A stretch of 64,000 nucleotides of DNA from Phoenicibacter congonensis (GTDB lineage Bacteria; Actinomycetota; Coriobacteriia; Coriobacteriales; Eggerthellaceae), in assembly GCF_900169485.1 (NCBI RefSeq), contig NZ_LT821227.1, forward strand, positions 124,001 to 188,000, written 5' to 3'. Made by a program: the position numbers and the translations under genes. The notes below the pieces were generated by a model. It searched no databases, was not told the origin of the DNA, and saw only the letters and a list, made by a program, of their open reading frames with translations. Positions 1 through 9,321 of the stretch are shown one piece after another (position 1 is the stretch's first letter; every line of letters starts with the position of its first letter).

Positions 1-1
1 C

Positions 2-475
2 AACTACCCAAGAATTACCGTCTCAACAGAATGTTTAATCGATCAAATGCCAGAAAACATTGCCGACACAATGCTCATTCTTGTCAAAGAATGCTTTCAA
101 AATGTTATCAAGCACAGCAATGCCACTCGCGTTTCAATATCTATCGTCGAAAACCCCGGCTTTTGGCGATTCCGCTTTAAAGATAATGGCGGGTGCAATG
201 ATGTAAAAACAAAAGCCAACTTTTCAAAAAATGGGGGCTGCACAACAATAGGAAGCCAAAACCTTGAACGTCAAAGCGAAGAGTTCAGTCTTTCGAACAA
301 CCCAAGAGAGAGCACTTCATTCGAACCTGGTAAAGATACGGAACGTGAGAACGATGGGCTTGGTTTGCGCAGTATGCGAGAGCGCATTGAATCACAGGGC
401 GGTACATTCAAAACATTTGCAGATGATGGATTTACAGTCTTTGCAACAATTCCAAAAAAGGCAGAACAGATCTAA
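2..475 (+). CDS. Sensor histidine kinase, C-terminal part (cut by window edge)
   Basis: The gene is open at the left edge, because the frame runs upstream of the first ATG at 47 with no stop. What remains is the HATPase domain of a NarL/DegS-type (HisKA_3) two-component kinase. It has an N-box (KECFQNVIKHSNATRV), a D-box (FKDNGG) and a G-box (GLGLRSMRERI). It would phosphorylate the response regulator that follows 112 bp downstream. A Ser/Asn/Glu-rich stretch of about 55 residues separates the D-box from the G-box, where homologues have only a short ATP lid. The sensor domain lies outside the window, so the stimulus is unknown. Confidence 0.85.
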   Translation, partial: NYPRITVSTECLIDQMPENIADTMLILVKECFQNVIKHSNATRVSISIVENPGFWRFRFKDNGGCNDVKTKANFSKNGGCTTIGSQNLERQSEEFSLSNNPRESTSFEPGKDTERENDGLGLRSMRERIESQGGTFKTFADDGFTVFATIPKKAEQI

Positions 476-587
476 AAATCAGTCATTCGAAAAGTAGTGA
501 CACAGAAAGCGTGACTAGAAATAAGACGCTAAAAGCAACAAAAATGAAATTAAAAATAACCAGCAACAGATAAGAATCAAGGAAATT

Positions 588-1310
588 ATGGGTGACAAAA
601 TAAAAACAATCGTTGTAGACGACGATAACTTCATAGTGGAAAGTCTCAAGACAATTCTCAATGCGCAACCAGACATCGAATTTGCAGGCGGTGGCACAAG
701 TGGGTCTGAAATCCTGAATCTATATGAAGAGTTTTCGCCCGATGTTGTGCTGACAGACATTCAAATGCCAGAGACAAATGGGCTTGAGGGAGCCGAACAA
801 TTGCTAAAAAAGCACCCAAGTGCGAAGGTTCTTTTCCTGTCAACTTTTTCCGATGAAGAATACATTGTTCACGCTCTGAAAATAGGATCATATGGCTATT
901 TAATCAAACAAGATGTTGTATCAATAGCCCCCGCAATTCGAAGCGTAGCAGCAGGTCAGCGCGTGCTTGGAGATGAAGTTATGGGCTACATTGAGGGTCT
1001 TTTTTCAAATAAACAAGCCACAGCAAAAACTGAGGTTTCACTGGAGACACTTTCATCATGCGAAACTGTTGCTAAAGCTGATTCGCAAAATAAAGCAAAT
1101 AAGTTCAGTGAAGGAAAACTTGAGGGTTTTGATCTCACTCCTCGAGAAAAAAGCATCGTAATTGAAATCGCAAAAGGTTTTGACAATTCAGAAATTGCTA
1201 AACGTCTTTATTTGAGCGAAGGCACGGTGCGCAACAACATCAGCAACATTCTGTCTAAGCTGGGCCTAAAAAACCGAACACAAATCGCCATTTTCTATTA
1301 TCAGAACTAA
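588..1310 (+). CDS. NarL/FixJ-family response regulator
   Basis: The 240-residue protein has an N-terminal receiver domain with an acidic pocket at Asp11-13 and the phospho-acceptor Asp57 (VVLTDIQMP). A C-terminal LuxR-type helix-turn-helix spans about 176-240 (LTPREKSIVIEIAKG, then SEGTVRNNISNILSKLG). It is the likely partner of the kinase just upstream on the same strand. The linker between domains (about 133-175) is long and rich in Ser, Lys, Thr and Glu. That makes the protein longer than the usual roughly 210-220 residues. Target genes cannot be inferred. Confidence 0.9.
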   Translation: MGDKIKTIVVDDDNFIVESLKTILNAQPDIEFAGGGTSGSEILNLYEEFSPDVVLTDIQMPETNGLEGAEQLLKKHPSAKVLFLSTFSDEEYIVHALKIGSYGYLIKQDVVSIAPAIRSVAAGQRVLGDEVMGYIEGLFSNKQATAKTEVSLETLSSCETVAKADSQNKANKFSEGKLEGFDLTPREKSIVIEIAKGFDNSEIAKRLYLSEGTVRNNISNILSKLGLKNRTQIAIFYYQN

Positions 1311-1367
1311 CCGGGCAGCCAGTTCAAAGCACAACCCACTAAAGCAAAAAAAACATTCGGGATTTGA

Positions 1368-1444
<77 letters not shown>

Positions 1445-1526
1445 GCTTTGCGAGAAACACTTCATTTGAAGTGCGATTAGTTATTATACATGAAGTTTAA
1501 AAAAGTCCAAACAAATTGCCAATTTT

Positions 1527-2132
1527 TTAAAACTGTTTTGTTCTGGTTATTGAAACTAAAGGCGTCTCAATTTGAAAACTCTCGAGAAGTTTATCGATTC
1601 TCAACGCTCCAGCCTGCGAAGAACGCAGCGTACAAGTGAGATTCTGCCCCTCAATGGTTGGCATCTCAACAAGGTAATCATCGACATTTAGAACCTTTAA
1701 TTTCTTTTTTCTAACAACCTCAATCGTTTCAGGAACGTCAAAATCGGGAATTTCCCCGTCATAAACACACTCATAGACACTGTTCTCAAAAGCAATAGAT
1801 GCAGCAGGAGCCTTAATGTCGATGTATTTGCAATCGATCACGCGCAAGCCTTCAGAACTCGCTTTCTGCAAGCTTTTAAGCGCATCGTTGACATTCACAT
1901 AATCCTTCAAAATCACGTCTGCAATTTCGCCTGTTCCTCCAACTCCAACAGGCAAAGCGCTGCCAAACGACAGCTTCATGTGCGGAGAAAAACCTTGGCT
2001 AACCGCAAATGGCAGCTTTGACCTGCGCACAACTCGCTCAAGTGCACTAGTCACCTCAAGATGAGAAAGAAAAGCGAGGCTGCCAAGTTTCTCAAAAGTC
2101 ATTCGCAAACGAAATCTTGCAACCGCCTCCAT
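1527..2132 (-). CDS. Radical SAM-linked protein, TIGR03936/DUF2344 family
   Basis: The 201-residue protein starts with the family pattern FRLRMTFEKLGSLAFLSHLEV followed by ALERVVRRSKLPFAVSQGFSPH. The family's function is not established; members accompany, or are fused to, TIGR03960 radical SAM proteins. Here its ATG overlaps the stop of the radical SAM gene by one base (TAATG), so the two are translationally coupled. It is the last gene of the mre/rod operon. I infer it helps the radical SAM enzyme act on its RNA or protein substrate. Confidence 0.85.
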   Translation of the reverse strand: MEAVARFRLRMTFEKLGSLAFLSHLEVTSALERVVRRSKLPFAVSQGFSPHMKLSFGSALPVGVGGTGEIADVILKDYVNVNDALKSLQKASSEGLRVIDCKYIDIKAPAASIAFENSVYECVYDGEIPDFDVPETIEVVRKKKLKVLNVDDYLVEMPTIEGQNLTCTLRSSQAGALRIDKLLESFQIETPLVSITRTKQF

Positions 2133-4036
2133 TATTTCTCCCCCTCATATGCAAACTCTCGAACACCCTCAATGTGATTTCGACAAGGCAAATTCCAACA
2201 TGCAGCACATCTAGAACATTTCACTCCAACCGATGTGCAGTCAGGCGTGGTTGACTCGTTTTTCGATTTCTCAAGTTCAGAAAGGAGAAACTTTTTGTCG
2301 ATTCCACAACCAATGTGATCCCAAGGTAGTGGCTTTTCCACATCAAAAGTTTTGTGAGCTTCAACTTGCAGGTCAATTCCGCAAGAATCAGCAGCGAGTC
2401 TCCAAGCATCTTCGTTAAAGAACTCACTCCATGCATCAAAACGAGCGCCGTTGAGCCATGCTTTGTAAACCACATCAGCAATTTCGCGACCTCCACGCGA
2501 CATTACAGCTTCAATGAGGGAGGTTTTTGGCTCGTGATAGGAAACATTGATTGCGCGGTGCTTGAGCGATGATTTAATTAAATGAGCGCGGCGATATGCC
2601 TCGTCTGAATCAATTTGCCCGCACCACTGGAAAGGCGTGTTTGCCTTTGGAACAAAAACAGCTGCCGAGAGCGAAAGTGACAAATTGCCTTTCTGCGACT
2701 TGTCAACATTGTCTAGCATCACCTTGTAACATTTTTCCGCAAGTTCGGCAATTCCAATGACATCTTCATCAGTTTCGCCTGGCAGACCAATCATGAAATA
2801 AAGCTTGCATCGACGCCAGCCAAGATCCATCGCATGTTCAATAGAATCTAGCAATTGCTGTTCGGACACATTTTTGTTAATTATGTTTCGCATGCGCTGG
2901 GTTCCAGCTTCAGGCGCAAGCGTTAAACCCCCGCGCTTCGCACCTGCAACAAGTTCCGCCATCTCAACGCCAAAAGAGTCAACGCGCTGAGATGGAATTG
3001 AAACTCGAATTCCGCTTCCAGGCTTGGCTACCTCTTTATTTAAACGAGACAAAATTTCTTTTATTTGAGAGTGGTCTGTCGAAGAGAGAGAAGTCAAGGA
3101 AACTTCCTCATAGCCAGTCTCTTCGATGCCGCGCTTCACTGCGTTCACAATGTTTTCAACGCTGCGCTCGCGAATTGGGCGATACATCATGCCTGCTTGA
3201 CAAAAACGGCATCCACGCGCGCAACCGCGAAGGATTTCAACATTCAAGCGGTCATGAACTATGTCCATGTAGGGCACAATAGCAGGCTCCCAGGCGTCGC
3301 TTTCTGCAAAGCCAGCATATACACGCTTTTCAACAAATGCAGGCGCACACGAACCGTCCTTCGGCACCACATGACCTTCTTTATCTTGCTCATATTCAGA
3401 GGGGACATATGTTCCAGAAATTTCTGCCAAACGACGAACAATTTCAGCACGCGAAACACCCTCATTTCGCAAATCTCGAATGAAACGAAGCGCTTCAGGC
3501 AGCGATTCTTCACCTTCTCCAATCAGACAAGCGTCATAAAAACTGTAAAGTGGCTCAGGGTTGTAGGTGCAAGGTCCGCCACCAATAATAATTGGGTCGT
3601 TTTCTTCGCGCTCACTAGTCAGAACAGAAATCTTGCCAAGGTCGAGAACTTCGAGAATGTTAGTGTAGGCTAACTCGTGTGGCACTGTAATTCCAACCGC
3701 ATCAAAATCCTTGAGAGCTGTGTGAGTTTCCAACGAGAAAAAAGGGATGTCTCTCTCGCGCATTTTTTCAATCATGTCTACTGCTGGCAAAAAGCCACGT
3801 TCGGCAAACATTCCGTCTTCTGCATTGACAGCATTGCACAGAATGCGAAGAGCCTGGTTCGGCTGACCCAATTCATAGGTGTCGGGATAAATCATACAAA
3901 AACGAAAATTAACTTCGTCTTCGGGCTTTATTGTGACACCCCATTCGCCACCAAGATAGCGCGACGGTCGCTCAACCTCGCGAAGAAGTGGCGTAATCAA
4001 TGAATCCATGCTGGATTTATAAACTCTGCTAGGCAT
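2132..4036 (-). CDS. B12-binding-domain radical SAM protein, TIGR03960 family
   Basis: The 634-residue protein has an N-terminal cobalamin-binding-like half (about 1-230) and a radical SAM core. The core's Fe-S motif is CARGCRFC, in LNVEILRGCARGCRFCQAG. The C-terminus ends in Cys-rich segments (CSRCAACWNLPC) that could hold another metal site. Family members are widespread but their reaction is unknown. The start is supported by AAAAGGAAAAA ahead of the ATG. It is coupled to the downstream DUF2344 gene. It sits at the 3' end of the cell-shape operon, an arrangement common in Gram-positives. Confidence 0.85.
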   Translation of the reverse strand: MPSRVYKSSMDSLITPLLREVERPSRYLGGEWGVTIKPEDEVNFRFCMIYPDTYELGQPNQALRILCNAVNAEDGMFAERGFLPAVDMIEKMRERDIPFFSLETHTALKDFDAVGITVPHELAYTNILEVLDLGKISVLTSEREENDPIIIGGGPCTYNPEPLYSFYDACLIGEGEESLPEALRFIRDLRNEGVSRAEIVRRLAEISGTYVPSEYEQDKEGHVVPKDGSCAPAFVEKRVYAGFAESDAWEPAIVPYMDIVHDRLNVEILRGCARGCRFCQAGMMYRPIRERSVENIVNAVKRGIEETGYEEVSLTSLSSTDHSQIKEILSRLNKEVAKPGSGIRVSIPSQRVDSFGVEMAELVAGAKRGGLTLAPEAGTQRMRNIINKNVSEQQLLDSIEHAMDLGWRRCKLYFMIGLPGETDEDVIGIAELAEKCYKVMLDNVDKSQKGNLSLSLSAAVFVPKANTPFQWCGQIDSDEAYRRAHLIKSSLKHRAINVSYHEPKTSLIEAVMSRGGREIADVVYKAWLNGARFDAWSEFFNEDAWRLAADSCGIDLQVEAHKTFDVEKPLPWDHIGCGIDKKFLLSELEKSKNESTTPDCTSVGVKCSRCAACWNLPCRNHIEGVREFAYEGEK

Positions 4037-4204
4037 TTTTTCCTTTTATGTTGAAAGAACAAGAAGTATGTTCCCAAAATCTTAAAATTCCACAACTGAT
4101 TTTAACGGCAAAAGGAATAAAGAACAAAATCGGGTGAGAAAGAAAGAAAAGGGTCCACTCAAGTAAAATCAGCAAACGAGTTTAATTCTAATCTCTACCT
4201 AGCC

Positions 4205-5194
4205 CTATGCCCTGACGGTCGCGGCTATTTTAGATGCAATTGGTTTTACTGCATCGCTAGCAACCTTTGAGCCCTCTAGTGTCTTTTTCAAAAGCTCTAC
4301 GACTCCATCGATGTCCCCGCCGGCCTCAAAATAGGAAACTAGGGCACGACCAATGACTTCAGTGGTTCCAAGCGCAACAACTCCAGAGATAACAAAAGCA
4401 GGAAGAGGAATGATTTTGTTAGTAATTTTGAAGACTTTTTTGCCGAAAACCGCAGCAACCAAAACGCCAGCAGCTTCTTTTAAAAGGTTTAAGTCAATTT
4501 TTTTGCCGTATACTGTGGCAATTTGTCCAAGCATACACAGCTGATTCAAAAGCATGATTGGAAAGTCAGCTTTTGAGAAAAACGGAACAATTCCAACTGC
4601 GGTGTTTTCAATTGCAGTCAAGTGAACAATTTCCATAGCAAGCGGACGTGCAACAAAGGGAAAAGCAGCTGCAAAAGCAAACTTTTTTCCAACACAAACG
4701 TTAGCAATCCATGTGCCAAGTTTCTTCTTCATAATCGCGACCGATTCTTTTTCTTCGGGATTCAAAATGCAGTAATCACCTGCTATTTCTCTTTCCGCAA
4801 GGAAACTAGAAACAGATGACGACGTGAATCCATCAAAGACAATGTAGCAAGGAACAGCCATTTCGCGAACTTTGTATAAAAGATCCACCACAGAAGAAGT
4901 GTCGCATCCAACAATCACAGCCATGTCGGCGGAACGGTCGACGTTCACATCGTTGTTGTCAAAATAGCAAATTTGCAAACGAACATTTGGAACAGATGTC
5001 ATGAAAAGGTTGCGAACTACTGTCGACGCCTCGTTAGAAGCATGATTGTCAACAAACAACAAAACATTTAGAGTCATGTCCTCAAGTTTTGAGATTTTGG
5101 CGATTTCGGCACCAACATTTTTGATGTCTTCGGTCTTTGGGACATATTTTTTCACAATTGAATTGACCTGTTTTAACCTAGATTGTCTTGGCAT
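4205..5194 (-). CDS. DUF697-like membrane-associated protein
   Basis: The 329-residue protein resembles DUF697 (YcjF-like) proteins in its C-terminal half. It has hydrophobic helices near 170-210 and 225-290, around PIMLLNQLCMLGQIATVYG and EAAGVLVAAVFGKK. The N-terminal half (about 40-150) looks like a small alpha/beta domain with VLLFVDNH and MAVIVGCDTSSV strands. It could be a degenerate GTPase-like fold, but no intact P-loop is seen. It overlaps the end of rodA by 17 bp, so co-translation is likely. Its role in the elongation machinery is inferred from position only. About 170 bp without a gene separate it from the radical SAM gene. Confidence 0.6.
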   Translation of the reverse strand: MPRQSRLKQVNSIVKKYVPKTEDIKNVGAEIAKISKLEDMTLNVLLFVDNHASNEASTVVRNLFMTSVPNVRLQICYFDNNDVNVDRSADMAVIVGCDTSSVVDLLYKVREMAVPCYIVFDGFTSSSVSSFLAEREIAGDYCILNPEEKESVAIMKKKLGTWIANVCVGKKFAFAAAFPFVARPLAMEIVHLTAIENTAVGIVPFFSKADFPIMLLNQLCMLGQIATVYGKKIDLNLLKEAAGVLVAAVFGKKVFKITNKIIPLPAFVISGVVALGTTEVIGRALVSYFEAGGDIDGVVELLKKTLEGSKVASDAVKPIASKIAATVRA

Positions 5195-6455
5195 ATTTCA
5201 CACCTTTCGACATAGTTGAACCGCCGCCAGCAATTGACTTGCGCCATACATTTGCGACGAGGCCACAACAAGTGAAATTCACAATCATAAACGATGAGCC
5301 GTAACTCACAAATGGCAACGGAATTCCAGTGATTGGCATGACACCACAACACATTCCGATGTTTTCCAAAATTTGGAAAAACCACATCGCACTAATTCCT
5401 AAACATATTAACATACCGAATAAATCGCCTGAATCGCGACCGATTCTCATAGTTAAATATAAAAGAGCCGCATAGAGAGCAAGAAGCACAAGTGCACCAA
5501 CAAAGCCGAGTTCTTCGCACAAAACACAAAAAATAAAATCGGTTGGGGCTTCAGGCAAAAAACCAAGAGTCGACTGCGTAGCGCCGCCAAGACCCTTGCC
5601 AAAAAACCCTCCAGAACCAATAGCAATCATTGCTTGATGCAAGTTGTAGCCTTCACTAGAAGTGTCGGTGCCGCCCTGGTTTAGAAACACAAACAGACGG
5701 TTTCTCTGATAGTTTTTCAAAAGCTTGTATTCAACTGTGCCATCTGATGCTGTCGTTTTCAAAACTTCGTCAAGGGCAAGCAACGCGAGAAAGGCAACAA
5801 TGATGAGCCCGACTGTCATGAGAACATAGCGAGCTCGAGCGCCACCCATTATCACAACCACTGCTGAAATGACAAGATACACAAGTCCTGTGCCGAGGTC
5901 AGGCTGAGTGAGAATGCATATGAATGGAATCGCAAGCATGCCTGCTACTTTGCAATATTCCTTGAAGTCGTCAAGCTTTCCGCCATATTTTGCCATGAGC
6001 GATGCGCCATAAAGAATGACTGTGACTTTAGCAAGCTCACCTGGCTGAAACTGCATTCCAATTTTCACCCACGAACGCGCACCCATCGCTTCAACGCCAA
6101 TCACTGGCAAATGCGGCGATAAAATCATCGCTACAGTCAAAATTAACAGTGGGATGGTCATCTTCTCAAAGACTTTGTAGTCATAAAAATAGGCAGCTAA
6201 ACAGCAAACAATGCCAATGCCAAGGCCCATCATCTGCCGCATGAACGAATATTCGTCATTTTCAGAAACAGCCGAATAGCAAATGAGCAAGCCATAGCTA
6301 ACTAAAAGAAAAAGGACAATGAGCAAAGGCACGTTAATCGCGCTTAACCAAAACGGAAGCTTGGCACCCGGTGCAGGGATTTTGCGCACATGCTTGTGCT
6401 TTCCCCCGGTCGGGGAAAATCCGCCCACGTTATCTAATGTTGGTAGCTTAGCCAA
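5178..6455 (-). CDS. rodA: RodA, SEDS-family peptidoglycan glycosyltransferase
   Basis: The 425-residue polytopic membrane protein has about ten transmembrane segments. It carries SEDS signatures such as ARSWVKIGMQFQPGELAKV, a QPDLGT loop, and the C-terminal GMCCGVMPITGIPLPFVSYGSS. SEDS proteins polymerise lipid II with their class B PBP partner; that PBP (mrdA) is the next gene upstream. The N-terminal 40 residues are a basic cytoplasmic tail. The 206 bp between mrdA and rodA hold no recognisable gene. Confidence 0.95.
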   Translation of the reverse strand: MAKLPTLDNVGGFSPTGGKHKHVRKIPAPGAKLPFWLSAINVPLLIVLFLLVSYGLLICYSAVSENDEYSFMRQMMGLGIGIVCCLAAYFYDYKVFEKMTIPLLILTVAMILSPHLPVIGVEAMGARSWVKIGMQFQPGELAKVTVILYGASLMAKYGGKLDDFKEYCKVAGMLAIPFICILTQPDLGTGLVYLVISAVVVIMGGARARYVLMTVGLIIVAFLALLALDEVLKTTASDGTVEYKLLKNYQRNRLFVFLNQGGTDTSSEGYNLHQAMIAIGSGGFFGKGLGGATQSTLGFLPEAPTDFIFCVLCEELGFVGALVLLALYAALLYLTMRIGRDSGDLFGMLICLGISAMWFFQILENIGMCCGVMPITGIPLPFVSYGSSFMIVNFTCCGLVANVWRKSIAGGGSTMSKGVKYAKTI

Positions 6456-6661
6456 TTTAATCCTAGCTGTTCAGTCGTTCTATATCTCACTCTAAACTAA
6501 TCTTCACTTGCGTACAAATTCAATGCCTGCAAAATAGGCAATGTAGCACCCACTGTAAACATCTGCATACATTCAACCCCATGCAGATGTGCCACGTGGT
6601 GTCTCTTGCTCTCTGACACACGCATCCACGCTTCAGTCTTAAGTAACTAACCACTTGTGCG

Positions 6662-8785
6662 CTAATTTCCGCGTGCACCCAAACTTGCACCTGGGTTTGC
6701 ACCGCTGATCAATTCCTCACCAGCATAACCTGCGATTGAACCAACCTCTAAAGTCGCATCTCCTTCGCCTTTAATTGCCGCGTTCAAAACGTTGCAAACA
6801 ATTGGAGCAGAATCAAGCGTTGCCGAATTACCGTGCTGCAAGACGCAAGCACAAACATATTTGGGTTCATCATAGGGTGCATATCCCACGAATAAGGTGT
6901 CTGGAATTTCATTGGCGTGTTCTGCAGTGCCAGTTTTGCCTGCAACGTCTATGCCAAGGTCGTCACAAACTCCCTTCACATTCTTGTCACTTTGCACCAT
7001 GTCATGAAGCGCATCTTGCACAAAATGCAAGTTCTCCTCGTTCAAATCGGGCTGAACAAGAGTTTCAAGTTGAGTTTCAACAACAGTGTCGCCCTCTGAA
7101 TTCTTGATTGCTTTCACAAGATGAGGCTTCATGGCCTTACCAGTTGCAATTGTAGAATAGGCGCAAGCCAACTGAATTGGCGTCACCAAGACGTCGCCTT
7201 GACCAATAATCATGTTAGTGTAGTCGCCAGCAACCCAGTTTCCCTGCGAAGGGACATTTCTCCAGCGCTCCTTTTTCCACTCAGGCGTTGGAATTCTGCC
7301 CCCAGCTTCATCTGACAAATCGACGCCAGTTTTTTTGCCCAAATTGAAAAGCTCATAATATTCCTGCAATGCAGTGTCAGAAACGTCATTTGAACCTGCC
7401 GACCCATGCAAAAAGAATTGCTTAGCAATTTCATAAAAAACTACGTCGCATGAAACGACGATACCGCGATGAAGATTAATGTCACCATGGCCTGTTAAAA
7501 GCCAGCATTTCTGAACATCTCCTGAGCCAAATCCGTCCCACTCTCCAGTGCAACTATATTCCGCAGCCTCTGAAGTGAGTCCATATTTCAACCCTGCCAT
7601 TGCCGACATTGATTTCATTGTTGAACCAGGCGCATAGCCAGAAGAAATGGAGCGATTGAGCATTGGGCTTCGCGACTCTTCCTTCGAATAAAGGTTCCAA
7701 ATTTCTTCAGGAATGCCATCGGTGAAGTGATTGGGGTCATATGTTGGGAAAGAAGACATGGCAACAATCCCACCAGTTTCTATTTCGATGCAAACCACAG
7801 CACCCGTGGACGCCTTGCCGTCGTGACATTTGTCAGCAAGCATGCTGTCGGCGATATATTGAGCATGGGCATCAAGAGTGAGCTGCAGATCACTGCCTCG
7901 AACAGCAGCGACCTCATTTTTGACCTCGACTATGTTGCCATCGGCATCAACACGAACCGTGCGCTGCCCCGCATCGCCAGAAAGCAAACTGTTGTATTGT
8001 TTTTCGATGCCGCTTTTCCCATTTGAAACATCGAGTGTCAATGAATGGTCTTCAGAAGATGCAACCTCCTCTTCAGTTGGATAGCCCGTGTAGCCGAGAA
8101 CGTGCGCGGCTAAAGCGCCATATGTATATTTCCTGACAGTCCTGTTTTCCACAAAAACACCAGGTAGACGGTCTTTGTGCTCAAGCACCCATGCAATGTC
8201 GCGATCGCTTGCCTTGTCGGAAACTACGCGACGGCTCTGTGCTCCGGCAGTCGAATCGAGAATTCTTTTTCTCACAATTCCAAACGGAATTCCAAGAACA
8301 GCGCTCAAGCGACGCATAACATCGGAGTCGTCAGAAACATCTTTTTCAGCTACAACAGCTGAAACATTTTCAGAATAGGCAAGCGTTCGGTTGTTTCGGT
8401 CGCTAATTACACCGCGCGATGCTGGTGTGTTCACAACGCGATATTGGTTCTCGTTTGCAGCCCTTTCATAGGAATCTTGATTAAAAAGCTGCATTGATGC
8501 AAGTTTCCCCAAAAGAAGAGCGAAAACTCCACCTGTTACAGCCCCAAATCCAACAATTCTTTTTGAAAGTCGCTCTGTAGCAACCTTGTCTTTGTTTTCG
8601 TTTTTCAGTTCGATGTCATCGACTTTTTTCTCGGTCGAAATGACCTGCTTCGCGCCCACCTCTCTGACGTCCTTTTTGACAGAAGTCGCATTTTTCTGTC
8701 GTGAATCAATTACTTTGAGAACGCAGACTACAACTAGTGCCAGAATTACTGCAGTGATTATTGCTATTAATAAAGCCTGAAGCAT
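6662..8785 (-). CDS. mrdA: Penicillin-binding protein 2 (elongation-specific transpeptidase)
   Basis: The 707-residue class B PBP has a dimerisation domain (about 115-290) and a transpeptidase domain with catalytic Ser388 in STMK (388-391). The KTG box lies in AGKTGTAEH. It crosslinks new glycan during side-wall growth with RodA. Unusually there are two hydrophobic segments ahead of the catalytic part, about 2-24 and 78-100, separated by a charged Lys/Glu-rich linker. Most PBP2 proteins have one. The C-terminus has a short Gly/Ala-rich tail. It lies between mreD and rodA in the operon. Confidence 0.95.
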   Translation of the reverse strand: MLQALLIAIITAVILALVVVCVLKVIDSRQKNATSVKKDVREVGAKQVISTEKKVDDIELKNENKDKVATERLSKRIVGFGAVTGGVFALLLGKLASMQLFNQDSYERAANENQYRVVNTPASRGVISDRNNRTLAYSENVSAVVAEKDVSDDSDVMRRLSAVLGIPFGIVRKRILDSTAGAQSRRVVSDKASDRDIAWVLEHKDRLPGVFVENRTVRKYTYGALAAHVLGYTGYPTEEEVASSEDHSLTLDVSNGKSGIEKQYNSLLSGDAGQRTVRVDADGNIVEVKNEVAAVRGSDLQLTLDAHAQYIADSMLADKCHDGKASTGAVVCIEIETGGIVAMSSFPTYDPNHFTDGIPEEIWNLYSKEESRSPMLNRSISSGYAPGSTMKSMSAMAGLKYGLTSEAAEYSCTGEWDGFGSGDVQKCWLLTGHGDINLHRGIVVSCDVVFYEIAKQFFLHGSAGSNDVSDTALQEYYELFNLGKKTGVDLSDEAGGRIPTPEWKKERWRNVPSQGNWVAGDYTNMIIGQGDVLVTPIQLACAYSTIATGKAMKPHLVKAIKNSEGDTVVETQLETLVQPDLNEENLHFVQDALHDMVQSDKNVKGVCDDLGIDVAGKTGTAEHANEIPDTLFVGYAPYDEPKYVCACVLQHGNSATLDSAPIVCNVLNAAIKGEGDATLEVGSIAGYAGEELISGANPGASLGARGN

Positions 8786-8807
8786 TTAGATTCCTTCGGC
8801 GGCCACT

Positions 8808-9320
8808 CTAAAATGATGACTTCCACGCATCTCGAGAATCGTCAACGAGAATCTTCGACAAAATGAGAAGAAAAAGAACGGAAATCACCCCATCAAAAAT
8901 CAAAGACCAAAGTGCTCCCGATGTAAATGCTGTAATGAGTGAAATTCCAGGAGTGGCCACACCAACAATCAGGCAATGGAGCAAATTAGCAACTGCGCAC
9001 GCAACAAATGCAATAACAGATTTCTCAAGTGTGCCAGAAGAAGTGATGTTCGCCGAAACAGAAACGCAAGTCGCGTTAATGAGTAAAAAGATTAGAGTGA
9101 ACGCACCAACTGGGCCGCCATGCGTTAAGTCCATGATAATTCCCAAAAGAACACAAAGAACAATCTTTGGATTCTCCCTCAAGGCCAAAGAAATTGCTAC
9201 GACATATGCAAGGCAGAAGTTTAGCGTCGTTCCCCCGATGGGGAGAGAAGGCGACACTATTAGCTGAAGCAACAGGACAACCACCACACACACTATGTTT
9301 ATCATGATTTTTTTGTTCAT
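8808..9320 (-). CDS. mreD: Rod shape-determining protein MreD
   Basis: The 170-residue integral membrane protein has about five transmembrane helices and the MreD pattern LRENPKIVLCVLLGIIMDLTHGGPVGAF. It is part of the elongasome membrane complex with MreC. A longer reading would start at a GTG at 9338. The ATG at 9320 is preferred because GGAGGG lies about 12 nt upstream and it follows the mreC stop by one base (TAACATG). Confidence 0.9.
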   Translation of the reverse strand: MNKKIMINIVCVVVVLLLQLIVSPSLPIGGTTLNFCLAYVVAISLALRENPKIVLCVLLGIIMDLTHGGPVGAFTLIFLLINATCVSVSANITSSGTLEKSVIAFVACAVANLLHCLIVGVATPGISLITAFTSGALWSLIFDGVISVLFLLILSKILVDDSRDAWKSSF

Positions 9321-9321
9321 G

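Noticed and set aside
5173-5385. Frameshift between rodA and the DUF697 gene
   Set aside because: Both frames keep family-like ends. The 17-bp overlap is a normal coupled arrangement.
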